64,000 bases of DNA from the NCBI GenBank assembly GCA_965277055.1, contig OZ255703.1, forward strand, positions 744,001 to 808,000, given 5' to 3'. This stretch comes from CBDCHC01 sp965277055 (GTDB taxonomy: Bacteria > Pseudomonadota > Gammaproteobacteria > PS1 > Pseudothioglobaceae). The translations under genes were made by a program, and so were the position numbers. The notes beneath the pieces were generated by a model, which was not told the DNA's origin, searched no databases, and saw only the letters and a program-made list of their open reading frames with translations. Of the stretch, positions 1 to 9,112 are shown one piece after another; positions within the stretch are counted from its first letter, which is position 1; the number at the start of each line of letters is the position of its first letter.

Positions 1-282
1 ACTAATAGGTGCATTGTACTGTTTGTATAATGCTACAGCAGTACTACTTGCAAGCGGAATACCTTTATATGCTGGACCAAATAACACATTAAACTCACCA
101 ATATGCTCGTGAATTGCCTGAGCATAAAATTCACCGAGCTTGGCAAGGTGCCTTGCGGTATTAAATAGTCCCGCATTAAAAAAGTACGGCGAAACTCTCC
201 CAGACTTTAAAGTAAACTCACCAAATTTTAAGGCATTAACTTCTAAAATAAAGTGAATAAAGTCTTGTTTATACTCTTGCAT
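1..282 (-). CDS. pyrE: Orotate phosphoribosyltransferase, N-terminal part (runs off window)
   Basis: PyrE joins orotate to PRPP to give orotidine 5'-phosphate in pyrimidine synthesis. Ninety-four codons are visible on the minus strand; the C-terminus, including the PRPP loop, lies beyond the window. The protein shows the characteristic stretches LKFGEFTLKSGR, SPYFFNAGLFN and FGPAYKGIP, in the order and spacing known from E. coli PyrE. The start at 282 (MQEYKQDF) aligns with the E. coli start; an upstream in-frame ATG at 291 would add three residues (MTI). It is divergent from the tRNA-Arg gene. Confidence 0.93.
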   Translation of the reverse strand, partial: MQEYKQDFIHFILEVNALKFGEFTLKSGRVSPYFFNAGLFNTARHLAKLGEFYAQAIHEHIGEFNVLFGPAYKGIPLASSTAVALYKQYNAPIS

Positions 283-351
283 AATGGTCATGTGAATAAA
301 GCGAAAAGCACTATTTTATGGTAAATTGGTGCTTCTTTTTGGTTTATGAGG

Positions 352-357
352 TATAAT
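352..357 (+). promoter_or_regulatory. -10 box of tRNA-Arg promoter
   Basis: A perfect TATAAT lies 10 bases before the tRNA-Arg gene, where a sigma-70 -10 element would be expected for a stable RNA promoter. No convincing -35 box is seen at the right distance (TTGGTG at 326-331 is 20 bp away). The promoter call therefore rests on the -10 and its position. Confidence 0.5.
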
Positions 358-367
358 TATGTGTTTC

Positions 368-444
368 GCACTCGTAGCTCAATTGGATAGAGTACTCGGC
401 TACGAACCGAGCGGTTGCAGGTTCGACTCCTGCCGAGTGCGCCA
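368..444 (+). tRNA. tRNA-Arg (anticodon ACG)
   Basis: The acceptor arm GCACTCG (368-374) pairs with CGAGTGC (434-440), followed by discriminator G and an encoded CCA (442-444). The anticodon stem CTCGG/CCGAG encloses the loop CTACGAA, giving anticodon ACG. In bacteria its first base is converted to inosine so that it reads CGU, CGC and CGA. The T arm contains GGTTCGACTCC. All stems pair without mismatch. Confidence 0.96.
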
Positions 445-491
445 TAATTTGCTTTACTTGCCTTTATTGTTACTATATGTATGCGAGTAAT

Positions 492-1040
492 ATGAAACAT
501 CTCCCAAATATTCTCACACTCCTGCGTATTGTCATTATTCCACTGATTATTGTGGTGTATGTTACTGCTTCTAAGGATAATGCACATCTAGTGGTGGTCT
601 CATTGTTTATACTCGCAAGTATTACTGACTTTTTTGATGGTTATTTGGCTCGCAAACTGCAAGTACAAAGTGCATTTGGGGCATTTTTAGACCCAGTAGC
701 AGATAAATTATTAGTCACTACCATGCTGATTTTAATAGTAGATGCTCATCAACATATAGTGATTACGTTGTGTACTATAGTAATTATTCTGCGTGAAGTT
801 GCAGTATCTGCCATGCGAGAGTGGATGGCTGCTAATGGTAAGTCTGAAGTATTAGCAGTGTCCATGGTGGGTAAGCTTAAAACCACAATGCAGTTTATTG
901 CAATCATTGTGTTATTCATACAAGTGGATATATTAGGCATAAGTAGTCTGCAAATTGGTAGTATTACGCTTGGTATTGCTACTGCACTTACCCTATATTC
1001 TGGGGTACAATATGCGCGGTTATTTTTTCATAATATATAA
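492..1040 (+). CDS. pgsA: CDP-diacylglycerol--glycerol-3-phosphate 3-phosphatidyltransferase
   Basis: This inner-membrane enzyme makes phosphatidylglycerophosphate, the committed step to phosphatidylglycerol and cardiolipin. The protein (182 aa from the chosen start, normal for PgsA) is very hydrophobic. It carries the full CDP-alcohol phosphotransferase signature: D46, DG 49-50, AR 53-54, G63, D67, D71. A start at 477 would add five residues (MYASN), but MKHLPNILTLLRI matches the family N-terminus, so 492 is preferred. cysS starts two bases after its stop, suggesting co-transcription. Confidence 0.94.
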   Translation: MKHLPNILTLLRIVIIPLIIVVYVTASKDNAHLVVVSLFILASITDFFDGYLARKLQVQSAFGAFLDPVADKLLVTTMLILIVDAHQHIVITLCTIVIILREVAVSAMREWMAANGKSEVLAVSMVGKLKTTMQFIAIIVLFIQVDILGISSLQIGSITLGIATALTLYSGVQYARLFFHNI

Positions 1041-1042
1041 TC

Positions 1043-2398
1043 ATGTTGCACCTTTATAACACGCTTTCGCGCACGAAAGAGCCTTTTACTCCGATTGACC
1101 CAGAGCATATCAGGATATATGTGTGTGGTATGACGGTCTATGATTATTGTCATATTGGACATGCGCGTGTGATGGTTGCTTTTGATATTATGGTGCGTCA
1201 TTTACGCCATCGTTATCCATCTGTTACATATGTCCGTAATATTACTGATATTGATGACAAAATCATCAACAGAGCTGCTGAACATAATGAAGATATTTAT
1301 AGTCTAACCGAGCGGTTTATTGCCCATATGCATGAAGATGAGGAGGTTTTAGGTGTGCTCTCGCCAGATAAAGAACCCAAAGCAACTGATCATATTGGTG
1401 ATATGCAAAATATTGTTGCTACTTTGATGGATAAAGGGCTTGCATATCAAGGTGAAAATGGTGATATTTATTACCGCGTAAGTGAATTTGCAGACTATGG
1501 TAAACTCAGCGGCAAAGCTTTAGATGACTTGGTCGCAGGCACCAGAGTAGAGGTAGCAACAGATAAAGAAAACCCACTTGATTTTGTGCTTTGGAAAAGC
1601 GCTAAAACCGGTGAAGTCAGTTGGGATAGTCCGTGGGGCGAAGGTAGACCGGGCTGGCATATTGAATGCTCTGCTATGAGCAAGCACCACTTAGGTGAGA
1701 GTTTTGATATCCATGGGGGTGGTGCTGACCTGAGTTTCCCGCATCATGATAATGAAATTGCCCAGAGTGAAGGAGCCCATGACTGCACCTTGGCAACCTA
1801 TTGGACCCATGTGGGGTTTGTAAATATTGATGGTGAAAAAATGAGTAAATCTCTGAATAACTTTTTCACTATTAGAGATGTATTAAAGCATTTTGATGGT
1901 GAAGTTATTCGCTATTTTATTATAAGTTCGCATTACCGCTCACCGCTCAATTATAGCGAAAAAAACCTCAATATCGCTAAGCAAAATCTAACCAAACTTT
2001 ATACTGCACTTCGTGATATTACGCCAATACCAACCGATGATTCAAGCCAGTATGCCAAAGAGTTTTATAGTGCATTAGATGATGATGTTAATACACCTAT
2101 TGCCTTATCGGTATTATATTCTCTAGCCAAAGATATTAATACTGCCTCCTCTAATGACAAGCCTCACTTAGCTGGGATTTTAGTGCGTTTAGGTAATCAT
2201 CTTGGAATTTTACAAAATGCTCATTTTCTCACTACTACTTCAGTAGATGAAGCATTAATAGAACAAATGATTGCTAAGCGTAACATTGCAAAAGTAGAAA
2301 AAAACTATGCCCGTGCTGATGAGTTACGCTCTGAGTTATTAACGATGGGTATTATCTTAGAAGACACTAAAGACGGCACTACTTGGCGACAAGCTTAG
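1043..2398 (+). CDS. cysS: Cysteinyl-tRNA synthetase
   Basis: CysS is the class I synthetase that charges tRNA-Cys in the cytoplasm. The sequence shows the HIGH motif (37-40) and the KMSKS loop (266-270). Zinc ligands expected for the family are present: C28, C209, H234 and E238. Its 451 residues are slightly short of the usual about 460. It follows pgsA by two bases and its last four bases overlap the convergent rsmI. Confidence 0.97.
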   Translation: MLHLYNTLSRTKEPFTPIDPEHIRIYVCGMTVYDYCHIGHARVMVAFDIMVRHLRHRYPSVTYVRNITDIDDKIINRAAEHNEDIYSLTERFIAHMHEDEEVLGVLSPDKEPKATDHIGDMQNIVATLMDKGLAYQGENGDIYYRVSEFADYGKLSGKALDDLVAGTRVEVATDKENPLDFVLWKSAKTGEVSWDSPWGEGRPGWHIECSAMSKHHLGESFDIHGGGADLSFPHHDNEIAQSEGAHDCTLATYWTHVGFVNIDGEKMSKSLNNFFTIRDVLKHFDGEVIRYFIISSHYRSPLNYSEKNLNIAKQNLTKLYTALRDITPIPTDDSSQYAKEFYSALDDDVNTPIALSVLYSLAKDINTASSNDKPHLAGILVRLGNHLGILQNAHFLTTTSVDEALIEQMIAKRNIAKVEKNYARADELRSELLTMGIILEDTKDGTTWRQA

Positions 2399-3228
2399 GA
2401 TGTATTGTTGTGTTTCATGAGAGCATCATAGCACTCTGCTTTTGAAATACCTGTGAGTTTCGCTGCAATTTTCGCAGCTTGTGACTTGGGTAATTCTTCA
2501 CCTAACACCTCAAGAATGTATGGCAATTGCTGATATCCTCCTTGGCTTGAATCATTGGGGGAAATGAGTACCACAAACTCACCCTTAGTATGAGCTGTAT
2601 CTGCGGATAAATACCTCAATATCTCTTGACATGTGCCTGTGGTAATAGTCTCAAAATGTTTGGTAAGTTCTTTGGCGATTGTGATGATTCTATCTGTAGC
2701 AAAAATTTCACTCATTTGGCTCATAGTATCCATAATGCGTTTTGGGGATTCAAAGCAAATAGTAGTCGTAGTAGCATATTCAAGAGTACGTAAATACCTT
2801 GCTTTAGCACTAGACTTAGTAGGTAAAAATCCAGTAAAGCAAAAGTTATTACTTGGTAATCCTGCTGCACTAAGTGCGGTAATTACACTACTTGCCCCAG
2901 GGAGAGGGACTACCTGTATTCCTCGGCGTTTTGTCTCGGCTACTAAAATATATCCAGGGTCACTAATCAGTGGAGTTCCTGCATCGCTAATAAGAGCAAT
3001 ATCTTTAGTAGCAAGTTGGTCAAGTATACTCTGGGTAACTTTATGTTCGTTATGTTCGTGTAGAGACTTCAGTGGGCAGGTGATATTATAATGCTCAAGC
3101 AAGGGCTTACTATGGCGGGTATCTTCACATAAAATTAAATCAACATTTTGTAATACCTCAGTAGCACGGTAAGTCATATCCCCTAAATTTCCAATAGGGG
3201 TTGCGACAATATAGAGAGTTCCAGCCAT
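2395..3228 (-). CDS. rsmI: 16S rRNA (cytidine1402-2'-O)-methyltransferase
   Basis: RsmI methylates the ribose of C1402 in 16S rRNA using S-adenosylmethionine. The N-terminus carries the tetrapyrrole-methylase-fold motif TPIGNLGD, followed by CEDTRHS, then SDAGTPLISDPG and the PLPGASS turn; these are hallmarks of RsmI/YraL. The length of 277 aa is typical. It is convergent with cysS (4-bp overlap) and divergent from yraN, which matches the common gammaproteobacterial arrangement of rsmI beside yraN. Confidence 0.95.
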   Translation of the reverse strand: MAGTLYIVATPIGNLGDMTYRATEVLQNVDLILCEDTRHSKPLLEHYNITCPLKSLHEHNEHKVTQSILDQLATKDIALISDAGTPLISDPGYILVAETKRRGIQVVPLPGASSVITALSAAGLPSNNFCFTGFLPTKSSAKARYLRTLEYATTTTICFESPKRIMDTMSQMSEIFATDRIITIAKELTKHFETITTGTCQEILRYLSADTAHTKGEFVVLISPNDSSQGGYQQLPYILEVLGEELPKSQAAKIAAKLTGISKAECYDALMKHNNTS

Positions 3229-3287
3229 AGTGTTTTGGTCTTAGGAGTATAATTGAGTAGATGATTTATTTTAAACGTTAACTCCCT

Positions 3288-3653
3288 GTGTTTTCATTCA
3301 AACGACGAGTAGGTAATATCGCCGAACAACGAGCCAAAGAATATCTTGAACAACAAGGGTATGCGTGCATTGAACAAAACTACCTGGCCAAGATTGGAGA
3401 AATAGATATTATTATGCGTGATGATACAACTCTGGTATTTGTAGAAGTACGCTACAAGCAAAATCCATTCACCGTTAGTCCGCTTGCTTCTATTACGAAG
3501 AGCAAGCAGAATAAGCTCATGCGCACCGCTCAGTTGTACTTACAACAACACCGGCAATATGCTCATATGTTGTATCGATTTGATGTGGTGGGCGTAAGTG
3601 GCTCGTTAAAATATCCTAGTATTGAACATATAGAAAATGCTATAATTTCCTAA
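3288..3653 (+). CDS. yraN: YraN / UPF0102 family endonuclease-fold protein
   Basis: UPF0102 proteins have a restriction-endonuclease-like fold, but their cellular function is not settled. The 121-aa product shows the family core: GNIAEQRAKEYLEQQGY near the N-terminus, then GEIDII and VFVEVRYK, which supply the acidic and lysine positions of the nuclease fold. It starts with GTG at 3288. Its position between rsmI and a BON lipoprotein repeats the E. coli rsmI-yraN-yraP neighbourhood, here without diaA. Confidence 0.9.
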   Translation: MFSFKRRVGNIAEQRAKEYLEQQGYACIEQNYLAKIGEIDIIMRDDTTLVFVEVRYKQNPFTVSPLASITKSKQNKLMRTAQLYLQQHRQYAHMLYRFDVVGVSGSLKYPSIEHIENAIIS

Positions 3654-3673
3654 ACTTTTTTGACTATAGTATT

Positions 3674-4411
3674 ATGCGTAATTTTATTTTAGCTTTAACC
3701 ATGGTGTTTACTCTTTCTGCTTGTAGTGGCGGGTTGTTAGGTATTGCTTCAGCGGTAAACACAGTGATTGTTGCCGATAGTGATCGTCGTTCCATTGGCA
3801 CCATTGCAGATGATAATATCCTAGCACTCAACTTAAGAGCGTGGGCACTTAATAACGAAGCTCTCACTGATTCACATGTTAATTTTCATGTATATAACTC
3901 TACGGTGTTAATTACTGGTGAGGTCGTTGATCAAGATGTACAGCAGTTTCTAACAAATAATGTTCCCTTACAAAGTGAAAATATTGGGCGCGTAATTGAT
4001 GAAACGATTATCGGTCCACCAAGTAGTATTGCTACTAGAGCGAAAGACACGCTCATTGATAATCGGATTATCCTCGCATTGAACTCTCAAGAGGTGGTAA
4101 ACCCAGTACACATTAAAGTACATACTGAAAATCTGGTGATTTTCTTATTGGGTGATGTAACTGAGCGTGAAGCAAATAAAGCAGCAGAAATTGCGGCGAG
4201 TGTGGGCTCTACACACGGGGTGACGAAGATTGTGAAGCATTTTAATTATCTTAAAGATATACCACTTAGAGAGCAACAACGTGCTAAAGAACGTGAGGAA
4301 CAAGCAATTAAAGAGCGAGAAAAGCTCAAAAAGCAACAAGCCATTGAAGCTCAAAAAAAATTATTACAAGAGCAATTAAAAGCTCTGCAAACACAAGAAA
4401 ATAACTTGTAA
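3674..4411 (+). CDS. BON-domain outer-membrane lipoprotein, DolP/YraP-like
   Basis: DolP/YraP proteins are outer-membrane lipoproteins with two BON domains involved in envelope integrity. The precursor has a short hydrophobic signal ending in the lipobox LSAC. Two BON-like segments follow: roughly residues 50-110, around VNFHVYNSTVLITGEV, and 120-195, around VHIKVHTENLVIFLLGDV. The C-terminus (about 198-245) is an unusual charged, Glu/Lys/Gln-rich helix likely to form a coiled coil, which makes the protein longer than E. coli YraP (191 aa). Confidence 0.88.
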   Translation: MRNFILALTMVFTLSACSGGLLGIASAVNTVIVADSDRRSIGTIADDNILALNLRAWALNNEALTDSHVNFHVYNSTVLITGEVVDQDVQQFLTNNVPLQSENIGRVIDETIIGPPSSIATRAKDTLIDNRIILALNSQEVVNPVHIKVHTENLVIFLLGDVTEREANKAAEIAASVGSTHGVTKIVKHFNYLKDIPLREQQRAKEREEQAIKEREKLKKQQAIEAQKKLLQEQLKALQTQENNL

Positions 4412-4442
4412 TTATTGACCAATTACGAACCTATTATCCTAA

Positions 4443-5021
4443 TTACTCGGTAATAATGCGTTGCACTGGTGCATAACTTTTGCGGTGCTCTGGGAGTACC
4501 CCGTAAGTTTGCAATGCTTCTAGGTGAAGAGTGCTCGGATAGCCCTTATGACTCTTAAATCCATACTCTGGATACTCCAAATCAAGTATATGCATTTGTC
4601 TATCGCGCAAAACTTTCGCAATAATTGAAGCAGCACCAATTTCTGGTATGAGACCATCACCACCAATGACATACTCACATCTTGGAATATCAGGACACTT
4701 ATTGCCATCTACATAGACTTGATACTCTGCTTTATTAAGCTCTAAGGCATGAAATGCTCGCTGCATAGCAAGCATGGTTGCACCTAAAATATTTAAGTTA
4801 TCAATTTCTTCTGGAGAAGCCTCACCAACACTGTAATGCACATGTTGTATCAATTGATTGTAAATATATTCACGTTTTTTTGCACTGAGTTTTTTACTGT
4901 CAGCACATAGGGCAATGACTTCCTCTGGTGTGTCATCAGTGAAATATACTGCACTGGTGACTACATTGCCAACCAGTGCCCCTCTGCCTACCTCGTCAAT
5001 GCCAATAGTGATGGTATTCAT
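4443..5021 (-). CDS. rnhB: Ribonuclease HII
   Basis: RNase HII removes ribonucleotides from DNA and RNA primers. From the chosen start the protein is 192 aa. Active-site acids are all present: D9 and E10 in GIDEVGRG, D105 in VYVDGN, and D122 in GGDGLIPEIGAAS. A longer reading from 5060 adds 13 residues lacking family similarity; a GGAG ribosome site precedes the ATG at 5021. The family motif GRGPLAGPVV is altered to GRGALVGNVV. It is convergent with the BON lipoprotein gene. Confidence 0.94.
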   Translation of the reverse strand: MNTITIGIDEVGRGALVGNVVTSAVYFTDDTPEEVIALCADSKKLSAKKREYIYNQLIQHVHYSVGEASPEEIDNLNILGATMLAMQRAFHALELNKAEYQVYVDGNKCPDIPRCEYVIGGDGLIPEIGAASIIAKVLRDRQMHILDLEYPEYGFKSHKGYPSTLHLEALQTYGVLPEHRKSYAPVQRIITE

Positions 5022-5101
5022 TATTACTCCTATAGTATTTGAACTATTATAAAGAAGCAAATACGCTAAAATTATGCATCTTTAAGTAATAACGAAATTC
5101 A

Positions 5102-5269
5102 ATGAAACGATATAGATGTATGATTTGTGATTGGATATATGATGAAACTCTTGGTGCTCCAGATGAAGGCCTTGCCCCTGGGACGAAGTGGGAAGATATT
5201 CCAGAGGATTGGGTATGCCCACTATGCGGAGCAAGCAAAGATCAATTTGACATGATAGAAATTTCATAA
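5102..5269 (+). CDS. Rubredoxin
   Basis: This is a small (55 aa) one-iron electron carrier of the cytoplasm. The two knuckles that bind iron are complete: C6-M-I-C9 and C39-P-L-C42, the second followed by GASKDQF as in classical rubredoxins. Aromatic residues around WIYDE and TKWEDIPEDWVCP match the family. It is too short for most ORF cut-offs but unmistakable. It is divergent from rnhB and ends nine bases before leuB. Confidence 0.95.
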   Translation: MKRYRCMICDWIYDETLGAPDEGLAPGTKWEDIPEDWVCPLCGASKDQFDMIEIS

Positions 5270-5278
5270 GGTACACAG

Positions 5279-6349
5279 ATGAAGCAAATTTTATTACTCC
5301 CAGGAGATGGGATTGGACCAGAAATTACTGCTCAAGCAACCAAGGTGTTAGAGCATTTAAACACACATCACACCCTTGATGCAACGCTTAAAGAAGGGCT
5401 TGTTGGTGGTGCGGCATATGATGCTGTGGGTACACCACTACCTGAGCAAACCATAACCGATGCTACTGCAAGTGATGCGATAGTCCTTGGTGCGGTAGGT
5501 GGTTATCAGTGGGAGAGCTTAGAACGTGAATTACGTCCAGAAAGAGGGTTGCTAGGATTACGTGCTCATTTTGATTTATTTGCTAATTTGCGTCCTGCAC
5601 TGCTTTATGATGAACTTGCACAGAGCTCTACCTTAAAACCTGAAGTGGTTTCTGGGCTTGACTTAATGATTGTGCGTGAGTTGGTTGCAGGTATTTATTT
5701 CGGAGCACCAAGAGGAATTGAAATAAAAGATGGTGAGCGCTATGGCTACAACACTGCAAGTTATACCGAAAGCCAAATTCGCCGTATTGCTCACTCTGCA
5801 TTTACTATTGCGAGTAAACGCACTAATAAACTCTGCTCAGTAGATAAAGCAAATGTATTAGAGGTGTCTGAGTTGTGGCGAGAAATTATGCTTGAAGTTG
5901 CTAAAGAATATCCACAGGTTGAGCTTTCACATATGTATGTAGATAATGCCGCCATGCAACTTATAGGCAACCCTAAACAATTTGATACTATTGTGACCAC
6001 CAATATGTTTGGTGACATTTTGAGTGATTGTGCAGCAGAGCTTACTGGCTCTATTGGGATGTTACCATCGGCTTCACTTAATAGTGACAACTTTGGGATG
6101 TATGAACCCATTCATGGTTCTGCTCCAGATATTGCTGGACAAAATATTGCCAACCCAATTGCAACTATTCTCTCTGTGGGGATGATGTGTAAATACTCTT
6201 TAGAACGTGAAGATTTAGCAAATCTGATAAACCATAGTGTAAAGCAAGTGCTCGCTGATGGCTACCGCACTAAAGATATTGCTTATAATGAAAATGATAT
6301 AGTAGTATCAACCAGCGAAATGGGTGATTTGATAACACAGCGTTTATAG
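5279..6349 (+). CDS. leuB: 3-isopropylmalate dehydrogenase
   Basis: LeuB oxidises and decarboxylates 3-isopropylmalate in leucine synthesis. The 356-aa sequence starts with LLPGDGIGPEI and contains the decarboxylating-dehydrogenase signature region DNAAMQLIGNPKQFDTIVTTNMFGD (residues about 221-245, given by its ends) and the NAD-binding segment MYEPIHGSAPDIAGQ. leuC lies far away at 26342-27724; leuA and leuD are not in the window. Rubredoxin and the broken glutaredoxin gene flank it on the same strand. Confidence 0.97.
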   Translation: MKQILLLPGDGIGPEITAQATKVLEHLNTHHTLDATLKEGLVGGAAYDAVGTPLPEQTITDATASDAIVLGAVGGYQWESLERELRPERGLLGLRAHFDLFANLRPALLYDELAQSSTLKPEVVSGLDLMIVRELVAGIYFGAPRGIEIKDGERYGYNTASYTESQIRRIAHSAFTIASKRTNKLCSVDKANVLEVSELWREIMLEVAKEYPQVELSHMYVDNAAMQLIGNPKQFDTIVTTNMFGDILSDCAAELTGSIGMLPSASLNSDNFGMYEPIHGSAPDIAGQNIANPIATILSVGMMCKYSLEREDLANLINHSVKQVLADGYRTKDIAYNENDIVVSTSEMGDLITQRL

Positions 6350-6351
6350 CT

Positions 6352-6589
6352 ATGATTACCGTATATTCTACTCATACTTGTCCGATTTGCGATAAAACTA
6401 AAACTCTACTAGAAAAATGGCAACTCACGCATGAATTTAAAAAAAGTAGATGAAGATAGAGCTGCATTAGTAGAAATGAGCAAGATGACTAATGGGGCAC
6501 GCTCAGTGCCACAAATTGTGATTGATGGCAAATGGATTGGTGGGTTTTCTGAGCTCACTGAACTTCACATGGAAGGGTTTTTCGACTAA
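6352..6589 (+). pseudogene. Glutaredoxin, interrupted by a frameshift at an A7 tract
   Basis: The first frame reads 33 codons (6352-6453) beginning MITVYSTHTCPICDKTKTLL, with the CPIC redox centre of GrxC-type glutaredoxins, then stops at TGA 6451. The remaining half lies in another frame and runs from the A7 tract (6439-6445) to TAA 6587, with the cis-proline motif SVPQIVIDGKWIGG. Removing one A restores one open frame of about 78 codons. This may be a real inactivation, a homopolymer sequencing error or a +1 frameshift site. The restored stop overlaps the next ATG (TAATG), suggesting the frame was recently intact. Confidence 0.85.
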
Positions 6590-9111
6590 TGTACACTCTA
6601 GCAATTATTGATAATATTACTCCTGATGATATTATCATAGTTGCTAATAACCGTCAGGTAATTGCTCTTACTGCTCAATTTTCTAAAGAGCGCGATGCGT
6701 GTTTTTTACCTACGATTAGCACTGCAGAAAATGCACTACTTTCATGGTGGAACCAACCCCATATCTCACATAGTGAGCGCATGTTTGTCGCCCAGCGATG
6801 GCTACACAGGCGGGGAATACAAACTAATGCTACTGCTACTGAGAGACTCTTAAAAGAATATACCTATTTCCGCGGGTATTTGCTCACTGTGGATATGCTT
6901 AGTATTGAATCAGAGCAACACCAAGTATTTACTGACTTTATCAAGTATTACCAAGCATATAAAAGCAAAAAAGGATGTAAAGACATCTTTGATATTTATA
7001 ATTCGTATATTTCTGGGGAATATACCCCGCCTCATGCAAGATATTTTTACTACGGGTTTAAGTCATGTACTCCGTTAAATAATGCGTTATTTGACTACTT
7101 GGAAGCACAGGAATTATCTAGTACTCCCCTAGATAATCACATTCATAGTACAACCTACCAGAGCGATAGTAGCGAACTCAGAGCTGTTTGTCAGCAGGCA
7201 TATCAAGCATATCAAGAGAACCCCAATATGTCTTTAGCGATCGTACACCCAGAGCTTGAGCGCTATTACTCAGAGCTCACTCATGAACTTACTAGCATAT
7301 TTCACGAACATCACTTGCAAACCAAAGACAAGAGTTTTAATATTTCCCTCGGTCGGCCATTAATCAGCTACCCACTATGTGCTCAAGTATGGAATCTTCT
7401 ACACGTGTGCGAGGGGCTGTTGCAAGATGAGGTGCGCCTTGAGTCATTACTACCTTTAGTGCAGAGTAATTATACTGCATTGAATAGTTCATATATTCAA
7501 GGGGCAGATGCTACAATGGTGCTCTCATGGCAAGAGTGCTTGGATGTCCAGCGTACGCCCACATCCACACATCCACCTTCGCATGAGGAGTTACTCTACA
7601 CTTTGTTAGAACCATTATATGCACACATACATTCAGACCTAAATGAGCACACTCAGTGTTCAGTAGATGAGTGGTTTAGGCGTATTATCCAATGGAGTAC
7701 ACACCTAGAATTACTAACCAATACCCACCTCTCGAGTGATGAATACCAAATATATGAAAAACTCAAAAGCGAATTACTAAGTCTTGAGCGGATACATAGT
7801 GATAAGATCAGCCTCTCTACCTTACTGGCAGATATTACATTGCTTTTACACACTACGATATTTTCCCCACAATCTGGCAAGAATCAATTACAAGTGATGG
7901 GTACACTTGAGGCTGAAGGGTTGTATTTTGATACAGTATGGGTGCTAGGTCTTATGAGTACGGTGCTCCCCCCATCAACACAACATCTGCATTATATTTC
8001 CCACACTACTGCACTTGAGCATCACTTACCCAGAAGTCATTTCAGTGATAATCTGGTAAATAGTCAACAAAGTATTGCACTATATCAGTCTATGGCAGAT
8101 GTAGTGTACTTAAGTAGCCCTACAATGGTGGGCGAGGAAGAGCGAATCCCTACGTTACTCATAGACTGGCAACGCGCCCACAGTGAGAATCATACGCATA
8201 TCGCACCTGATGTCCAGCCCAAAGCAGAGCTAAAACAATCTTGGGAAACCACCCCATTAGCAATGCGTGCGCCCCCATATACGCATCACACACTCCCTAA
8301 AATAGTAGCTACGCTCAAAGCCCAGCGGTTATGTCCATTTAGTGCATTTGCCAAACGACTCAACATCCCAGAGGACGTACCATCCTTTGTGGGAGTGAGC
8401 CCGATGCACCGGGGGACACTAGTGCACAGTGCTTTAGAAAAATTTTATACTCTCGTCCCGGGCTCTATGGAACTTGGGTCGCTCGATAAACATTCTCTGG
8501 AGCAATATATCTTAGAGAGCATAGACTATGCCTTTTTAAAACTTGAATCGCACCTTGACAAAGCAGAGCAACCTGAAGTATTTCACCGCTTAGAGCGGGA
8601 GCGAATGCAAACGCTTCTTCATAGATGTATTGCTGCCGAGCAAAAACGCCCAAACTTTATCGTTCAGGAAGTGGAAAAAACACTCAAAATCACTATTGAA
8701 AATATCTCAACTACGCTACGCATTGACCGCATAGATATAGATGAATATGGCAATCAGATTATTTATGATTATAAAACTGCTACAGTCAGCGTCAAAGGTG
8801 CTGCAGTAGAGCTCACTGAGCCACAACTCGCACTCTACGCTATTGCTCACGAGCACCAGACTATAGGCTTTATCGCCTTACTTGCTAATGGAGAAGTTAG
8901 TTATCAATATGTGGGTGATGCATCAATGGAATATTTACCAAAACCGCGACATTTTGCAACATATAGCGAACAATATGAATACTGGAATGTGCAAATAAAA
9001 GAAACACTTGCAGAGTTTACTGATGGTCAAGCGAAAGTCACCCCGAGCCCACAAGCTTGTAGGTATTGTGAATTAGAATCACTATGCCGTAAATATGAGG
9101 AAGGTGCATAA
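6589..9111 (+). CDS. RecB-like PD-(D/E)XK nuclease, putative DNA repair protein
   Basis: The 840-aa protein has an inactivated helicase-like front and a C-terminal RecB-type nuclease, as in AddB and the proteobacterial 'probable DNA repair protein' family. The nuclease end shows HRGTLVHSALEKFY, then RIDRIDIDEYGNQIIYDYKTA, which supplies the D and DYK catalytic residues. Cysteines in RLCPFSAFAKRL and in ACRYCELESLC near the C-terminus resemble the four-Cys iron-sulfur staple of AddB-type nucleases. No Walker A motif is seen, so a partner UvrD-like helicase encoded elsewhere is expected. Its start overlaps the glutaredoxin stop. Confidence 0.8.
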   Translation: MYTLAIIDNITPDDIIIVANNRQVIALTAQFSKERDACFLPTISTAENALLSWWNQPHISHSERMFVAQRWLHRRGIQTNATATERLLKEYTYFRGYLLTVDMLSIESEQHQVFTDFIKYYQAYKSKKGCKDIFDIYNSYISGEYTPPHARYFYYGFKSCTPLNNALFDYLEAQELSSTPLDNHIHSTTYQSDSSELRAVCQQAYQAYQENPNMSLAIVHPELERYYSELTHELTSIFHEHHLQTKDKSFNISLGRPLISYPLCAQVWNLLHVCEGLLQDEVRLESLLPLVQSNYTALNSSYIQGADATMVLSWQECLDVQRTPTSTHPPSHEELLYTLLEPLYAHIHSDLNEHTQCSVDEWFRRIIQWSTHLELLTNTHLSSDEYQIYEKLKSELLSLERIHSDKISLSTLLADITLLLHTTIFSPQSGKNQLQVMGTLEAEGLYFDTVWVLGLMSTVLPPSTQHLHYISHTTALEHHLPRSHFSDNLVNSQQSIALYQSMADVVYLSSPTMVGEEERIPTLLIDWQRAHSENHTHIAPDVQPKAELKQSWETTPLAMRAPPYTHHTLPKIVATLKAQRLCPFSAFAKRLNIPEDVPSFVGVSPMHRGTLVHSALEKFYTLVPGSMELGSLDKHSLEQYILESIDYAFLKLESHLDKAEQPEVFHRLERERMQTLLHRCIAAEQKRPNFIVQEVEKTLKITIENISTTLRIDRIDIDEYGNQIIYDYKTATVSVKGAAVELTEPQLALYAIAHEHQTIGFIALLANGEVSYQYVGDASMEYLPKPRHFATYSEQYEYWNVQIKETLAEFTDGQAKVTPSPQACRYCELESLCRKYEEGA

Positions 9112-9112
9112 T

